This document shows positions 8,035-16,236 of a stretch of DNA of 64,000 nt, piece by piece. The notes under the pieces were generated by a model. It was not told the DNA's origin. It searched no databases and saw only the letters and a program-made list of their open reading frames with translations. The stretch is from an uncultured Christensenella sp. GTDB taxonomy: Bacteria > Bacillota > Clostridia > Christensenellales > Borkfalkiaceae. The translations under genes and the position numbers were made by a program. Every line of letters starts with the position of its first letter. Position 1 is the stretch's first letter. The stretch is taken from contig CAJUEV010000001.1 in assembly GCA_910585785.1 (NCBI GenBank), positions 1 to 64,000 on the forward strand, given 5' to 3'.

Positions 8035-8108
8035 CATTTTTATAATCAAAGTGGAAAATATCGGAAATTTACAAATTAAAAATTCGACAAATATTGCGCT
8101 TTAAATAC

Positions 8109-8137
8109 TTGTAATAAATCGCCGCATATAGTATAAT
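8109..8137 (+). promoter_or_regulatory. Promoter of the phosphohexomutase gene
   Basis: TTGTAA (8109-8114), 17 bases, TATAAT (8132-8137). The first in-frame ATG (8149) begins only 11 bases after the -10 box, so the leader would be about five bases and has no room for a ribosome site. Confidence 0.7.
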
Positions 8138-8148
8138 CCACTTGTATT

Positions 8149-9645
8149 ATGCAGTATGGAATTTTGAAAAAACTAAAAAGCGGAACGGACGTGCGCGGCG
8201 TGGCGGTTGGCGACAAATCGTCCGTCACACTTACCGACGAAGCGGTAGTGGCAATTTGCCGCGCCTTTGTAAAGAGGCTTGCGGACAAACTTTGCAAGAC
8301 AAATTTGACGATAGCCGTCGGAAACGACAGCAGAATTTCGGCTGAACGCATAAAAAACGCGGTAACGCGCGCAATTACTCAAAGCGGCGCAAACGTGGTT
8401 TACACCGGACTTTCGTCCACCCCCTCTATGTTTATGCTGTTGCACAGTCCGTCTTTCGGCTGCGACGCTTCAATTATGATTACCGCTTCGCATATGCCTT
8501 CGGACAGAAACGGACTTAAATTTTTTACCGCGCAGGGCGGACTTGACGGCAAGGACATCGACGAAATACTGTCATTTGCGGCGGAAGAAAACTTTTTGAA
8601 CGGTTGCGGCACGGGCAGTTACGTCGAAAAACCGTTTATGGACGAATATTCCGCAACGCTTGTTGAAAAAGTTGAAAAAAGTTGCGGCAAACTGCCTTTA
8701 AAAGGCAAAAAAATAATCGTTGACGCGGGAAACGGCGCCGGCGGTTTTTTTGTGGAAAAGGTGCTTAAACCGCTTGGCGCGGACACGGAAGGCAGCCAGT
8801 TTTTACAGCCTGACGGAAACTTTCCCAACCACATACCTAATCCCGAAGATAAAACGGCTATAAAAAGCCTATCTTCCGCGGTTATAAAAAACAAGGCGGA
8901 TTTGGGAATTATTTTCGATACCGACGTGGACAGGGCGGCGTGCGTAGGTCCCGACGGCGAAGAAATAAACAGAAATTCGTTAATTGCGCTTATTTCGGGC
9001 ATACTGTTAAAGGAGAAAGCCGGAGTTATTGTAACCGACTCGGTTACAAGCGACTATCTTACCGAATTTATCGAAAGCCGCGGCGGCAAACATTTGCGGT
9101 ATATGCGCGGTTACCGAAACGTCATTGACAAATGCGTAGAACTTAACGAAAGCGGCGTTTACTCTCCACTTGCCATTGAAACAAGCGGACACGCGGCTTT
9201 TAAAGAAAATTATTATCTTGACGACGGCGCTTATCTTATAGTAAAAATTCTTATAAGCCTTGCCGAACAGGCAAAAGAGGGAAAAAGTCTGCAAGAGGTT
9301 ATTTCTTCCCTCAAAAAACCCGCGGAAGAAGCGGAAATACGCATAACCTTCAACGAAACAAGCAAGGACTTCAAGTCAGAAGGCGCCGCGGTTATAGAAA
9401 GTTTGAAAAAAATCGCGCAAAACGACGCGGATTTGCGACTTGCGCCCGACAACTACGAAGGCGTAAGAATAAACCTTTACGACGGTTGGCTGCTTGTGAG
9501 AATGAGCGTGCACGACCCCGTTATGCCGATAAATTTTGAAAGCGGCACAGTCGGCGGCGTAAAAAAATCCGCCGAGAAACTACTGTCTGTTTTAAGGGAT
9601 TTTCCCTTTTTAGATATACGGAAATTGAAAAATTTTATCGCTTGA
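8149..9645 (+). CDS. Phosphohexomutase (phosphomannomutase/phosphoglucomutase family)
   Basis: This 498-residue cytoplasmic enzyme should move a phosphate between C1 and C6 of a hexose, giving sugar-1-phosphate for nucleotide-sugar synthesis. It has the family landmarks in order: SGTDVRG near the N-terminus, the phosphoserine loop TASHMPSDRNG with the catalytic serine at residue 114 (Met replaces the usual Asn in TASHNP), the magnesium loop DTDVDRA, the sugar-recognition segment ETSGHAAF, and a C-terminal phosphate-binding domain with VRMSVHDP. Whether it prefers mannose or glucose cannot be told. A possible alternative start is TTG at 8164. The transketolase gene follows 17 bases later and is probably co-transcribed. 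Confidence 0.92.
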   Translation: MQYGILKKLKSGTDVRGVAVGDKSSVTLTDEAVVAICRAFVKRLADKLCKTNLTIAVGNDSRISAERIKNAVTRAITQSGANVVYTGLSSTPSMFMLLHSPSFGCDASIMITASHMPSDRNGLKFFTAQGGLDGKDIDEILSFAAEENFLNGCGTGSYVEKPFMDEYSATLVEKVEKSCGKLPLKGKKIIVDAGNGAGGFFVEKVLKPLGADTEGSQFLQPDGNFPNHIPNPEDKTAIKSLSSAVIKNKADLGIIFDTDVDRAACVGPDGEEINRNSLIALISGILLKEKAGVIVTDSVTSDYLTEFIESRGGKHLRYMRGYRNVIDKCVELNESGVYSPLAIETSGHAAFKENYYLDDGAYLIVKILISLAEQAKEGKSLQEVISSLKKPAEEAEIRITFNETSKDFKSEGAAVIESLKKIAQNDADLRLAPDNYEGVRINLYDGWLLVRMSVHDPVMPINFESGTVGGVKKSAEKLLSVLRDFPFLDIRKLKNFIA

Positions 9646-9662
9646 CAAGGAGAAAAATTTAA

Positions 9663-11645
9663 ATGTCTTTACCCAAGAAGTGCGTAAACGCCGTAAGAAT
9701 CCTTTCCGCAGAAGCAATTGAACGCGCAAAATCAGGACACCCCGGAATTTGTCTGGGCGCGGCGCCTATTTGCTTTGAACTGTTTTCGGATTTTCTTAAT
9801 TTCAGTTACGACAATCCCAAGTGGGACAATCGCGACAGATTTGTCTTGTCCGCAGGTCACGGCTCTATGCTGCTTTACTCTATGCTGCATTTGTTCGGCT
9901 TCGGACTTACGAAAGAAGATTTGATGAACTTCCGTCAGTTGGGTTCGCTTACGCCCGGCCATCCCGAATATGATAAAACCGCGGGGGTGGAAACTTCCAC
10001 CGGTCCTTTGGGACAGGGCTTGGGCAACGCGGTGGGCTTTGCCGTTGCGGAAGCGCACCTTGCCTCTATTTTCAACAAACCCGACTTCAACATAGTCGAC
10101 CACTACACCTACGTTTTGTGCGGCGACGGTTGTCTGGAAGAAGGAATCAGTTACGAAGCGTGCTCGTTTGCGGGAACGCAGAAACTTGGTAAACTTATTT
10201 TATTATACGACTGCAATAAAATAACAATTGAAGGCGACATAAACACGACTTTTTCGGAAGACACGGTAACTCGCTTCCTTGCACAGGGCTGGCAGGTTAT
10301 ACGCGTGCCAGACGCAAACGATATGGCGGTGCTTAAATCCGCTATTGAAAGGGCGAAGGCTGAAACAGAACGTCCTTCCATTATTGTTTGCAACTCCAAA
10401 ATAGGTTACGGCTCTCCTTTGGAAGGCTCGGCAGACAGCCACGGCGCGCCCTTAGGCGAAGCAAACCTTGCAAAGACGAAAGAGTTTTTAAATTGGACGG
10501 CAGAGCCCTTTGAAGTACCCGAAGACGTAAAAACTTATTGCGCCGACATTGCGGAAAGAAAACTTTCAGCCGAACGCGAATGGAACAAACTTTTTGCCGA
10601 TTACGAGGAGCAATATCCCGAACTCGCCAAAAAGTACAAGCAGTTTATGAGCGGTTTCGACCCCGATTTTTCTGACTTGTTCGACTGTTTCGATTTTGAT
10701 AAACCCGAAGCGACAAGAGTTTCGGGCGGAAAAATTTTAAACGAAATCGTAAAAATAGTTCCCAACCTTATGTCGGGCTCGGCAGACCTTTCTCCCTCCA
10801 CCAAAACCGAACTTAAAGGAAAAGGCTACTTCTCGCCCGAAAACCGCGAAGGCGCTAATATCCGCTTCGGCATACGCGAACACGCTATGGCAGCCATTTG
10901 CAACGGCATTCAACTTCACGGCGGGTTGAGAATACTCTGCTCTACCTTCTTCTCCTTTTCAGACTATATGAAGGGCGGAATAAGAATGAGCGCGCTTATG
11001 AATATCCCCGTGGTTTACGTAATGACTCACGACTCTATCGGCGTCGGAGAGGACGGTCCCACCCATCAACCTGTGGAACAGCTTATTTCGCTGCGTTCTA
11101 TACCCAACATAAAAGTTTTCCGTCCCTGCGACGGCAAAGAAACCGTTTCGGCATATGTTTCCGCCTTCACTCAAAATTCCCCCACCGTTTTGGTGCTTTC
11201 AAGGCAAAACCTCAACCAATACAAGACAAGCGGCATTAAGGCGCTTGCCGGCGGATATATACTTGACGACTGCGAGGGCACTCCCGACGTAATTTTGATG
11301 GGAACGGGCTCTGAAATCGATTTGTGCGCGGGCGCAAAAGAAATTTTGCAGGCGGAAGGCGTAAAAGTGCGTGTAGTTTCTATGCCCAGTATGGAAGAAT
11401 TTGAAAAACAAACTCCCGAATATCAGGAATACGTTTTACCCAAAGCCGTTAAAGCGCGCGTTTGCGTAGAGGCGGCGTCCCACTTCGCGTGGTACAAATA
11501 CTCGCGCGATTTCGGCGAAGTTATAGCAATGCGTTCATTCGGCACTTCCGGTCCCGCGGACGCGCTTTTCGAGCACTTCGGCTTCACAAAAGAAAACGTT
11601 GCCGAAGCGGCGAGACGGTCTATTGCGAACGCCAAAAACAATTAA
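9663..11645 (+). CDS. tkt: Transketolase
   Basis: Transketolase moves two-carbon ketol units between sugar phosphates in the pentose phosphate pathway, using thiamine pyrophosphate. The 660-residue length is normal. Visible landmarks are SGHPG near residue 20, SAGHGSMLLYS, the thiamine-binding segment beginning GDGCLEEG and ending in N about 30 residues later, the pyrimidine-domain stretch RFGIREHAM, and the C-terminal domain. A good ribosome site (AAGGAG) lies about 11 bases before the ATG. It follows the phosphohexomutase in the same direction. A GC-rich hairpin follows the stop. Confidence 0.97.
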   Translation: MSLPKKCVNAVRILSAEAIERAKSGHPGICLGAAPICFELFSDFLNFSYDNPKWDNRDRFVLSAGHGSMLLYSMLHLFGFGLTKEDLMNFRQLGSLTPGHPEYDKTAGVETSTGPLGQGLGNAVGFAVAEAHLASIFNKPDFNIVDHYTYVLCGDGCLEEGISYEACSFAGTQKLGKLILLYDCNKITIEGDINTTFSEDTVTRFLAQGWQVIRVPDANDMAVLKSAIERAKAETERPSIIVCNSKIGYGSPLEGSADSHGAPLGEANLAKTKEFLNWTAEPFEVPEDVKTYCADIAERKLSAEREWNKLFADYEEQYPELAKKYKQFMSGFDPDFSDLFDCFDFDKPEATRVSGGKILNEIVKIVPNLMSGSADLSPSTKTELKGKGYFSPENREGANIRFGIREHAMAAICNGIQLHGGLRILCSTFFSFSDYMKGGIRMSALMNIPVVYVMTHDSIGVGEDGPTHQPVEQLISLRSIPNIKVFRPCDGKETVSAYVSAFTQNSPTVLVLSRQNLNQYKTSGIKALAGGYILDDCEGTPDVILMGTGSEIDLCAGAKEILQAEGVKVRVVSMPSMEEFEKQTPEYQEYVLPKAVKARVCVEAASHFAWYKYSRDFGEVIAMRSFGTSGPADALFEHFGFTKENVAEAARRSIANAKNN

Positions 11646-11669
11646 AAGAATATAATGTAAAAAATAAGC

Positions 11670-11696
11670 GCGGCGGCGGGGTTTTCCCGCCGCCGC
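11670..11696 (+). terminator. GC-rich hairpin after the transketolase gene
   Basis: An 11-bp perfect stem, GCGGCGGCGGG (11670-11680) with CCCGCCGCCGC (11686-11696), encloses a GTTTT loop. A run of seven T begins only about eight bases later and directly precedes the ribosome site of the next gene. It could be a weak terminator or an mRNA processing/stability element. Confidence 0.55.
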
Positions 11697-11721
11697 AAAT
11701 ACAATTTTTTTAGGTGATATT

Positions 11722-12255
11722 TTGAATTTAGAAGAATTATTTTTAAAAAGACAAAGCACGAGAGAGTTCAGCGACAAGTCCGTAGCGGACGCCGATTTGG
11801 AAAAAATTTGCCGCCTTGCCACGCTTGCCCCTTCCGCGGTAAATCAACAGCCTTATAACTTATATGCGATAAACGGAAGTAAAGCCAAAAAATTTACCAA
11901 AAACATACAAAAAGAAGGCGCAAACGCCTGGGCGGATTGCTGCGGCGCTTACATAGTAATACAGGCTCGCCCTCCGCGCGTAATTATGCGCGGCGAAAGA
12001 CGGCTTTCAAACGAGGAATTTATTCCGGAAGACATCGGAATATTAAGCGCCTATATTACGCTTGCCGCCGAAGATATGGGGCTGCAAACCTGCATTTTGG
12101 GTTTGCGCGACGAAAAGGGCATTGCAAATTTTTTAAATTTGCCGGAGGAAACAAGTTTTCCGCTTGTTATAGCCGTAGGATACGCCGCGGAAGGCTATCC
12201 GCTGCGTGAAAAACGCCGCAGAAACTTTGAAGAAACTTTCAAACTTATAAAATAG
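11722..12255 (+). CDS. Nitroreductase-family flavoprotein
   Basis: The 177-residue protein has the N-terminal pattern LFLKRQSTREFSDKSV, the FMN-contacting Arg-Ser-xx-Arg region of nitroreductases, followed by LATLAPSAVNQQPY and a C-terminal VIAVGYAAEGYP, all typical of the family. It should bind FMN and reduce quinones, nitro compounds or similar acceptors with NAD(P)H; the natural substrate is unknown. Translation starts at a TTG codon, supported by AGGTGA seven bases upstream and by the conserved sequence beginning at once. Members of this length act as homodimers. It follows the transketolase gene by 76 bases with a hairpin between. Confidence 0.85.
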   Translation: MNLEELFLKRQSTREFSDKSVADADLEKICRLATLAPSAVNQQPYNLYAINGSKAKKFTKNIQKEGANAWADCCGAYIVIQARPPRVIMRGERRLSNEEFIPEDIGILSAYITLAAEDMGLQTCILGLRDEKGIANFLNLPEETSFPLVIAVGYAAEGYPLREKRRRNFEETFKLIK

Positions 12256-12404
12256 CGGCTTTCTTTCTCAAAAATATCCATATTTACAATTAAGCACATT
12301 TGCAATTTAAAGTCCCTTTTTTGTAGTTATAAATTAAATTTACCCCCAGTCGTTGAAATAACGGCGGTGAGTTTGTTATAAATGTTCAAAGCGGGCGTTT
12401 AAAT

Positions 12405-12429
12405 AGCCGAGCGGATTTTCCGCTCGGCT
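12405..12429. terminator. Bidirectional terminator between the nitroreductase gene and the fructan operon
   Basis: AGCCGAGCGG (12405-12414) pairs perfectly with CCGCTCGGCT (12420-12429). T-rich flanks are present but broken on both sides. It stands eight bases past the stop of the minus-strand ABC ATPase gene. The remainder of 12256-12404 shows nothing I can name. Confidence 0.7.
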
Positions 12430-12436
12430 TCTATTA

Positions 12437-13768
12437 TTATTGTTCTGTCTTTTCGTCTTCGGTAGTTTCCACCTCTATGTCTTCCGAAGAATTTTCTTGC
12501 TTTATATCTTCAACGTCCGCAGGTTCGCTTTTTTTGTTCTTTTTGCCCGCGCTTTTAATTGCGTTCGCTATTTTTGAAAAAATCCCCTGCGTTTTCTGTT
12601 CTATAACTACTACGTTATCTTCGTCCAGCGACTGCGTTACTTCCGCTTCCTCATATTCGCAACAGTCGGGAGTTATAGCCTTTGTAGTGCTTTCGTTGAA
12701 AAATCTTGCCTGTTCGCATTCCGCCGCTACGCTTATTTCCGCTTTGTCCTTTACGGAATACTTGCTGCCCATCTTTAAAACTACTTTATTTTCGCCCGCC
12801 ACGCCGTGGACGTTGACTATATCGCCCAACAGTTCAACCATACCGGCGGTCATTTTAAATGAATAGTCCTTGTATTTTTCAAATCTTTCGTCACCCTCGT
12901 AAATCAAACTTTCGGGACGGATACCGTAAACTATTCTTTTGCCCACGTAATTTTTAAGATATTTCATCTGCGCAGGCGTAATTTTAATTCTTTCGCCCGT
13001 GCCGTCAATTACAAAATAACCTTCTTCAAGCGTACCGTGCAAAAAGTTCATAGCGGGCGTGCCGATAAAACCTGCCACAAACATATTTGCAGGGTTTTTA
13101 TATACCTCGTTCGGCTCGCCTATCTGCTGAATAAACCCGTCCTTCATAACCACTATGCGGGAAGCCATAGTCATAGCCTCAATCTGGTCGTGCGTTACGT
13201 AAATTGTAGTCGCGCCGACCTCGTTATGAATGTGCACTATTTCGCTGCGCATTGCAACGCGCAGTTTCGCGTCCAGATTAGAAAGCGGTTCGTCCATAAG
13301 AAACACTTTCGGACGTCTTACAATCGACCTTCCCAACGCAACGCGCTGGCGCTGTCCGCCCGAAAGCGCGCGCGGCTTTCTGTCAAGGTACGGCGTAAGT
13401 TTCAAAATTCTTGCCGCCTCCTTAACGCGCTTGTCAATTTCTTCCTTAGGAACTTTGCGCAGTTTAAGCGCATACGCCATATTGTTGTAAACCGTCATTT
13501 GCGGATAAAGCGCGTACGACTGAAATACCATTGCTATGTCCCTGTCTTTGGGAGCGGCGGCATTCATAATTTTCCCGTCTATAAGCAAATCGCCGTAAGA
13601 AATTTCTTCAAGCCCCGCTATCATACGCAAAGTGGTCGACTTACCGCAGCCGGAAGGTCCCACAAACACTATAAACTCTTTATCGGCAATATCTATCGAA
13701 AAATCGTGCACCGCGTGCACCCCGCCGTCGTAAACCTTATTTACTTGCGCAAGCTGTACAGTAGCCAT
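12437..13768 (-). CDS. Carbohydrate ABC transporter ATPase, MsmK/UgpC type
   Basis: This 443-residue ATPase energises sugar import through the two permeases of the same operon. It has Walker A GPSGCGKSTT (about residues 37-46), signature ALSGGQRQRVALGRS, Walker B VFLMDEPLSNLDAKLR and the C-terminal OB-fold regulatory region of CUT1 ATPases. An unusual feature is a tail of about 70 residues beyond the normal end, beginning near residue 370, basic in the middle (KSAGKKNKK) and strongly acidic at the end. It is the last gene of the operon, one base after the sugar kinase. Many Clostridia use one such ATPase for several sugar importers, so it may serve others too. Confidence 0.93.
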   Translation of the reverse strand: MATVQLAQVNKVYDGGVHAVHDFSIDIADKEFIVFVGPSGCGKSTTLRMIAGLEEISYGDLLIDGKIMNAAAPKDRDIAMVFQSYALYPQMTVYNNMAYALKLRKVPKEEIDKRVKEAARILKLTPYLDRKPRALSGGQRQRVALGRSIVRRPKVFLMDEPLSNLDAKLRVAMRSEIVHIHNEVGATTIYVTHDQIEAMTMASRIVVMKDGFIQQIGEPNEVYKNPANMFVAGFIGTPAMNFLHGTLEEGYFVIDGTGERIKITPAQMKYLKNYVGKRIVYGIRPESLIYEGDERFEKYKDYSFKMTAGMVELLGDIVNVHGVAGENKVVLKMGSKYSVKDKAEISVAAECEQARFFNESTTKAITPDCCEYEEAEVTQSLDEDNVVVIEQKTQGIFSKIANAIKSAGKKNKKSEPADVEDIKQENSSEDIEVETTEDEKTEQ

Positions 13769-13769
13769 A

Positions 13770-14729
13770 TTATTTTACCGCCTTTTCTACGTTTTTTCTG
13801 TCGCCCATTGCTGGTATAGCACCGTAACCCGCAGTTGTGTACGCCCCGCACTTGCAGGCAAACTCTAACATTTTTTCATAATCCGCATCGCTGTTTAAAA
13901 CATTTTCGGGCGCGGCTTTCGCTTCAAGCAATTGCGCAATAAACGCGCCGAAAAACGAGTCCCCCGCACCGGTGGTATCCACGGTTTTTACCTTAAATCC
14001 CCCGCAGGCGTAACTTCTGCCGTCGGCAAGATATACCTTTGCGCCCTTGCCTCCGTCGGTAACAAGCAATAATTTCAAATTGCCGTTAAACATTTTTTGC
14101 ACAGCGCTATCGCCGCGTTCGCCCGTTATAAATTCAAGTTCGTCCAGCCCTACTTTTATTACGTGCGCATACTTTGCAAATTCTGCTACCGTGCGGTGCA
14201 ATTCTTCTTTGCTTTCCCACAAATTAAACCTTAAATTGGGGTCGAAGCATATCAGCATCCCTGCCGACATTGCTTTTTCAATTAAATAGATATGCGTTTC
14301 GCGCGCCTGCTCAGTTTTAAGCGCAACGCTTCCGTATTCAAAAATATCTCCTTTGCAAAAATTAACGCCCTTAAAGTCTTCGGGACTGAAATGCAAGTCC
14401 GCCGCCGCTCTGCGATAAAAACTGAATTCTCTTTCGCCGTTTTGCTGAAAACTTACAAAGGCAAGGGACGTATCATAGTCGCAACTTTTTGAAATGAACG
14501 AGGTATCCACGCCCTCGTCAAGCAGAGTCTGAATAAGAAATTCTCCGAAGCCGTCATTGCCCACTTTGGTCAGGTAAGCCGCCTGACAACCCAGTTTAAC
14601 CGCCTGCACGCAAACGTTTGCAGGCGCTCCGCCCGCATTTTTTACAAATTGTTTTGTTTCTTTAAGATTGCCCGTCCCCACCGACTGAAAGTCGATAAGC
14701 AACTCGCCGATTGCATACAACTTACTCAT
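13770..14729 (-). CDS. PfkB-family sugar kinase, probably fructokinase
   Basis: The 319-residue cytoplasmic kinase has the two PfkB signatures: GGAPANVCVQAVKLG at about residue 33 and DTTGAGDSFFGAFIA at about residue 250, the latter containing the catalytic Asp and anion hole. The family phosphorylates furanose sugars with ATP. Its place between two GH32-type genes and a sugar-import ATPase makes fructose to fructose-6-phosphate the likely reaction, by inference from context. It overlaps the end of the upstream GH32-like gene by eight bases, which suggests translational coupling. Ribokinase-type specificity cannot be excluded from sequence alone. Confidence 0.9.
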   Translation of the reverse strand: MSKLYAIGELLIDFQSVGTGNLKETKQFVKNAGGAPANVCVQAVKLGCQAAYLTKVGNDGFGEFLIQTLLDEGVDTSFISKSCDYDTSLAFVSFQQNGEREFSFYRRAAADLHFSPEDFKGVNFCKGDIFEYGSVALKTEQARETHIYLIEKAMSAGMLICFDPNLRFNLWESKEELHRTVAEFAKYAHVIKVGLDELEFITGERGDSAVQKMFNGNLKLLLVTDGGKGAKVYLADGRSYACGGFKVKTVDTTGAGDSFFGAFIAQLLEAKAAPENVLNSDADYEKMLEFACKCGAYTTAGYGAIPAMGDRKNVEKAVK

Positions 14730-16236
14730 AAAAAGTTATCCCCTTGATTTGCGCCTTTGCGCCGTTGGAATAAAACGCGAAATTCTTTTTTTGCATATTG
14801 GGTATTCTTGCCGTAAGACAAACCGTTTCGTTCAGGTAAACGGTTAATATTTCCCCGTCTATAATCATATCCACCTGATAATCCGCCCCCGTTTCGTAAT
14901 TGAATGCAACGGAAGCAAGGGGCGAACCGTACCTTAAAATGCTTGAAACGTTGTTATAGCAAGTAAGACTGTTATTTTTGCCGTCAAAGGCTATAAGCCC
15001 TTGCCCCAAACGGTTGTCGTATTTTCCGTCTAACCCGAAAGTTATTCCCAAATCGCCGTCAAGCGCTTCAAAGTTGATTGAAAAACTTACCCTTGTCACG
15101 TTTTTTGCAAGTTTTTCCACACCGTGCGCGGCAAATTTTTCGCCGTCAAACGAAAAACCGCTTACTTTTCCGCCGTTTATATTTTTATATTGCACGGGCG
15201 TGGAAAACGTTTCTTTTACCGAAGAAATCATAACTGCGCACAGCTCGCCGCTTGGCAACTGCTTTATTTTATGCGCAACCAAATTGCCGCCCCAGTCAAA
15301 CCCGCCCGTGCTTCCGCCGGAAAGCTTGGCGCACCAGGCAAACGCATACAAGTCCTCGCCCGCCTTTTCGAGCCTGCCCGCATAAAAACCGCTTGAATCA
15401 ATGCTGTCGCGCTCAAATTTTTTCCACTCGCCGTTTTTTTGCGTACGGTATCTGTAATGGGTTACCCTGTTTTCACCCTGCTCGCTGTAAGCAAGATAAT
15501 AAAAACCGTTATATTCTACATAAGACGGGCACTCCATATTGTAGTCGCCGCCGTCGTTTTTAAAGAAAATACCGTCGTCCTTCCAATCTTTCCATACCGC
15601 GTCAAGCGAAGGTGAAGAATAACTTTTTATTACGCCGCAATTTGAAGCGCGGGTGGTGACAAGCATACGGTACAAATTTTCTTCCGCATCGTAATAAACG
15701 TACGGGTCGCGGAAATCGTTTTCACCGCCGTAAAGTTTAAACTCCTCGTCCTTCACCCAGGTTTTTTGATTGTCCGTACTTTTAGCGTGGCGGATAACTT
15801 CGGTATAGTCCAATTTTACGTCGTCATCGTGCGCGTTGTCGTTATGTCCCGTATAAAAACAGTGATAATTGCCGTCCTTATCCTTTATAAACGAACCCGT
15901 TCCCAGTGCCGCGTCCACTGAATTAGGTATTTTTTCGTAATTGAGCGCTACTCCCTCGTCAACGTAATTTGCGTAGTCCGTTGTAGTCAAACGTGAAATG
16001 GGGTGGTAGTATATGCCGTCTTTATCGTCGCGAAGGTGGTAAATATTCATTACGCCGTCGTCGTAAAAAGGCATAACGTCGCCCATTGCTATGGGAAGCG
16101 TTTCATCGTACGAAGAAACGGGAAAAACCGTTTTTCCTTTCTGGTCCACGGCGTCCTTTTTATTTGACGCACAGCCTGCCGCAGCGCTTATGCAAACAGC
16201 CGCGGCAACAACCGCCGCAAACAGCCTCTTTTTCAT
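14722..16236 (-). CDS. GH32-like lipoprotein, putative fructan-active enzyme
   Basis: The 504-residue protein begins with a lipoprotein signal peptide (ISAAAGC, lipid-bearing Cys22). Its fold appears to be a five-bladed propeller plus beta-sandwich of family GH32: FRDPYVYYD matches the RDP transition-state motif and ECPSYVEY the acid/base EC motif. The usual N-terminal WMNDPNG box is replaced by GDVMPFYDDGVMN at about residues 52-64, as in a divergent GH32 branch whose nucleophile Asp lies in this segment. It should sit on the outer face of the membrane and act on fructans or fructo-oligosaccharides, though specificity is open. Its ATG overlaps the stop of the preceding GH32 gene by four bases (ATGA). 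Confidence 0.8.
   Translation of the reverse strand: MKKRLFAAVVAAAVCISAAAGCASNKKDAVDQKGKTVFPVSSYDETLPIAMGDVMPFYDDGVMNIYHLRDDKDGIYYHPISRLTTTDYANYVDEGVALNYEKIPNSVDAALGTGSFIKDKDGNYHCFYTGHNDNAHDDDVKLDYTEVIRHAKSTDNQKTWVKDEEFKLYGGENDFRDPYVYYDAEENLYRMLVTTRASNCGVIKSYSSPSLDAVWKDWKDDGIFFKNDGGDYNMECPSYVEYNGFYYLAYSEQGENRVTHYRYRTQKNGEWKKFERDSIDSSGFYAGRLEKAGEDLYAFAWCAKLSGGSTGGFDWGGNLVAHKIKQLPSGELCAVMISSVKETFSTPVQYKNINGGKVSGFSFDGEKFAAHGVEKLAKNVTRVSFSINFEALDGDLGITFGLDGKYDNRLGQGLIAFDGKNNSLTCYNNVSSILRYGSPLASVAFNYETGADYQVDMIIDGEILTVYLNETVCLTARIPNMQKKNFAFYSNGAKAQIKGITFYE

Noticed and set aside
7971..8140. A T-box leader for proS
   Set aside because: The promoter leaves only about 30 bases of leader, too short for a T-box.
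8149..8160. A second ATG at 8156 as start of the phosphohexomutase
   Set aside because: It is out of frame with the conserved GTDVRG sequence.
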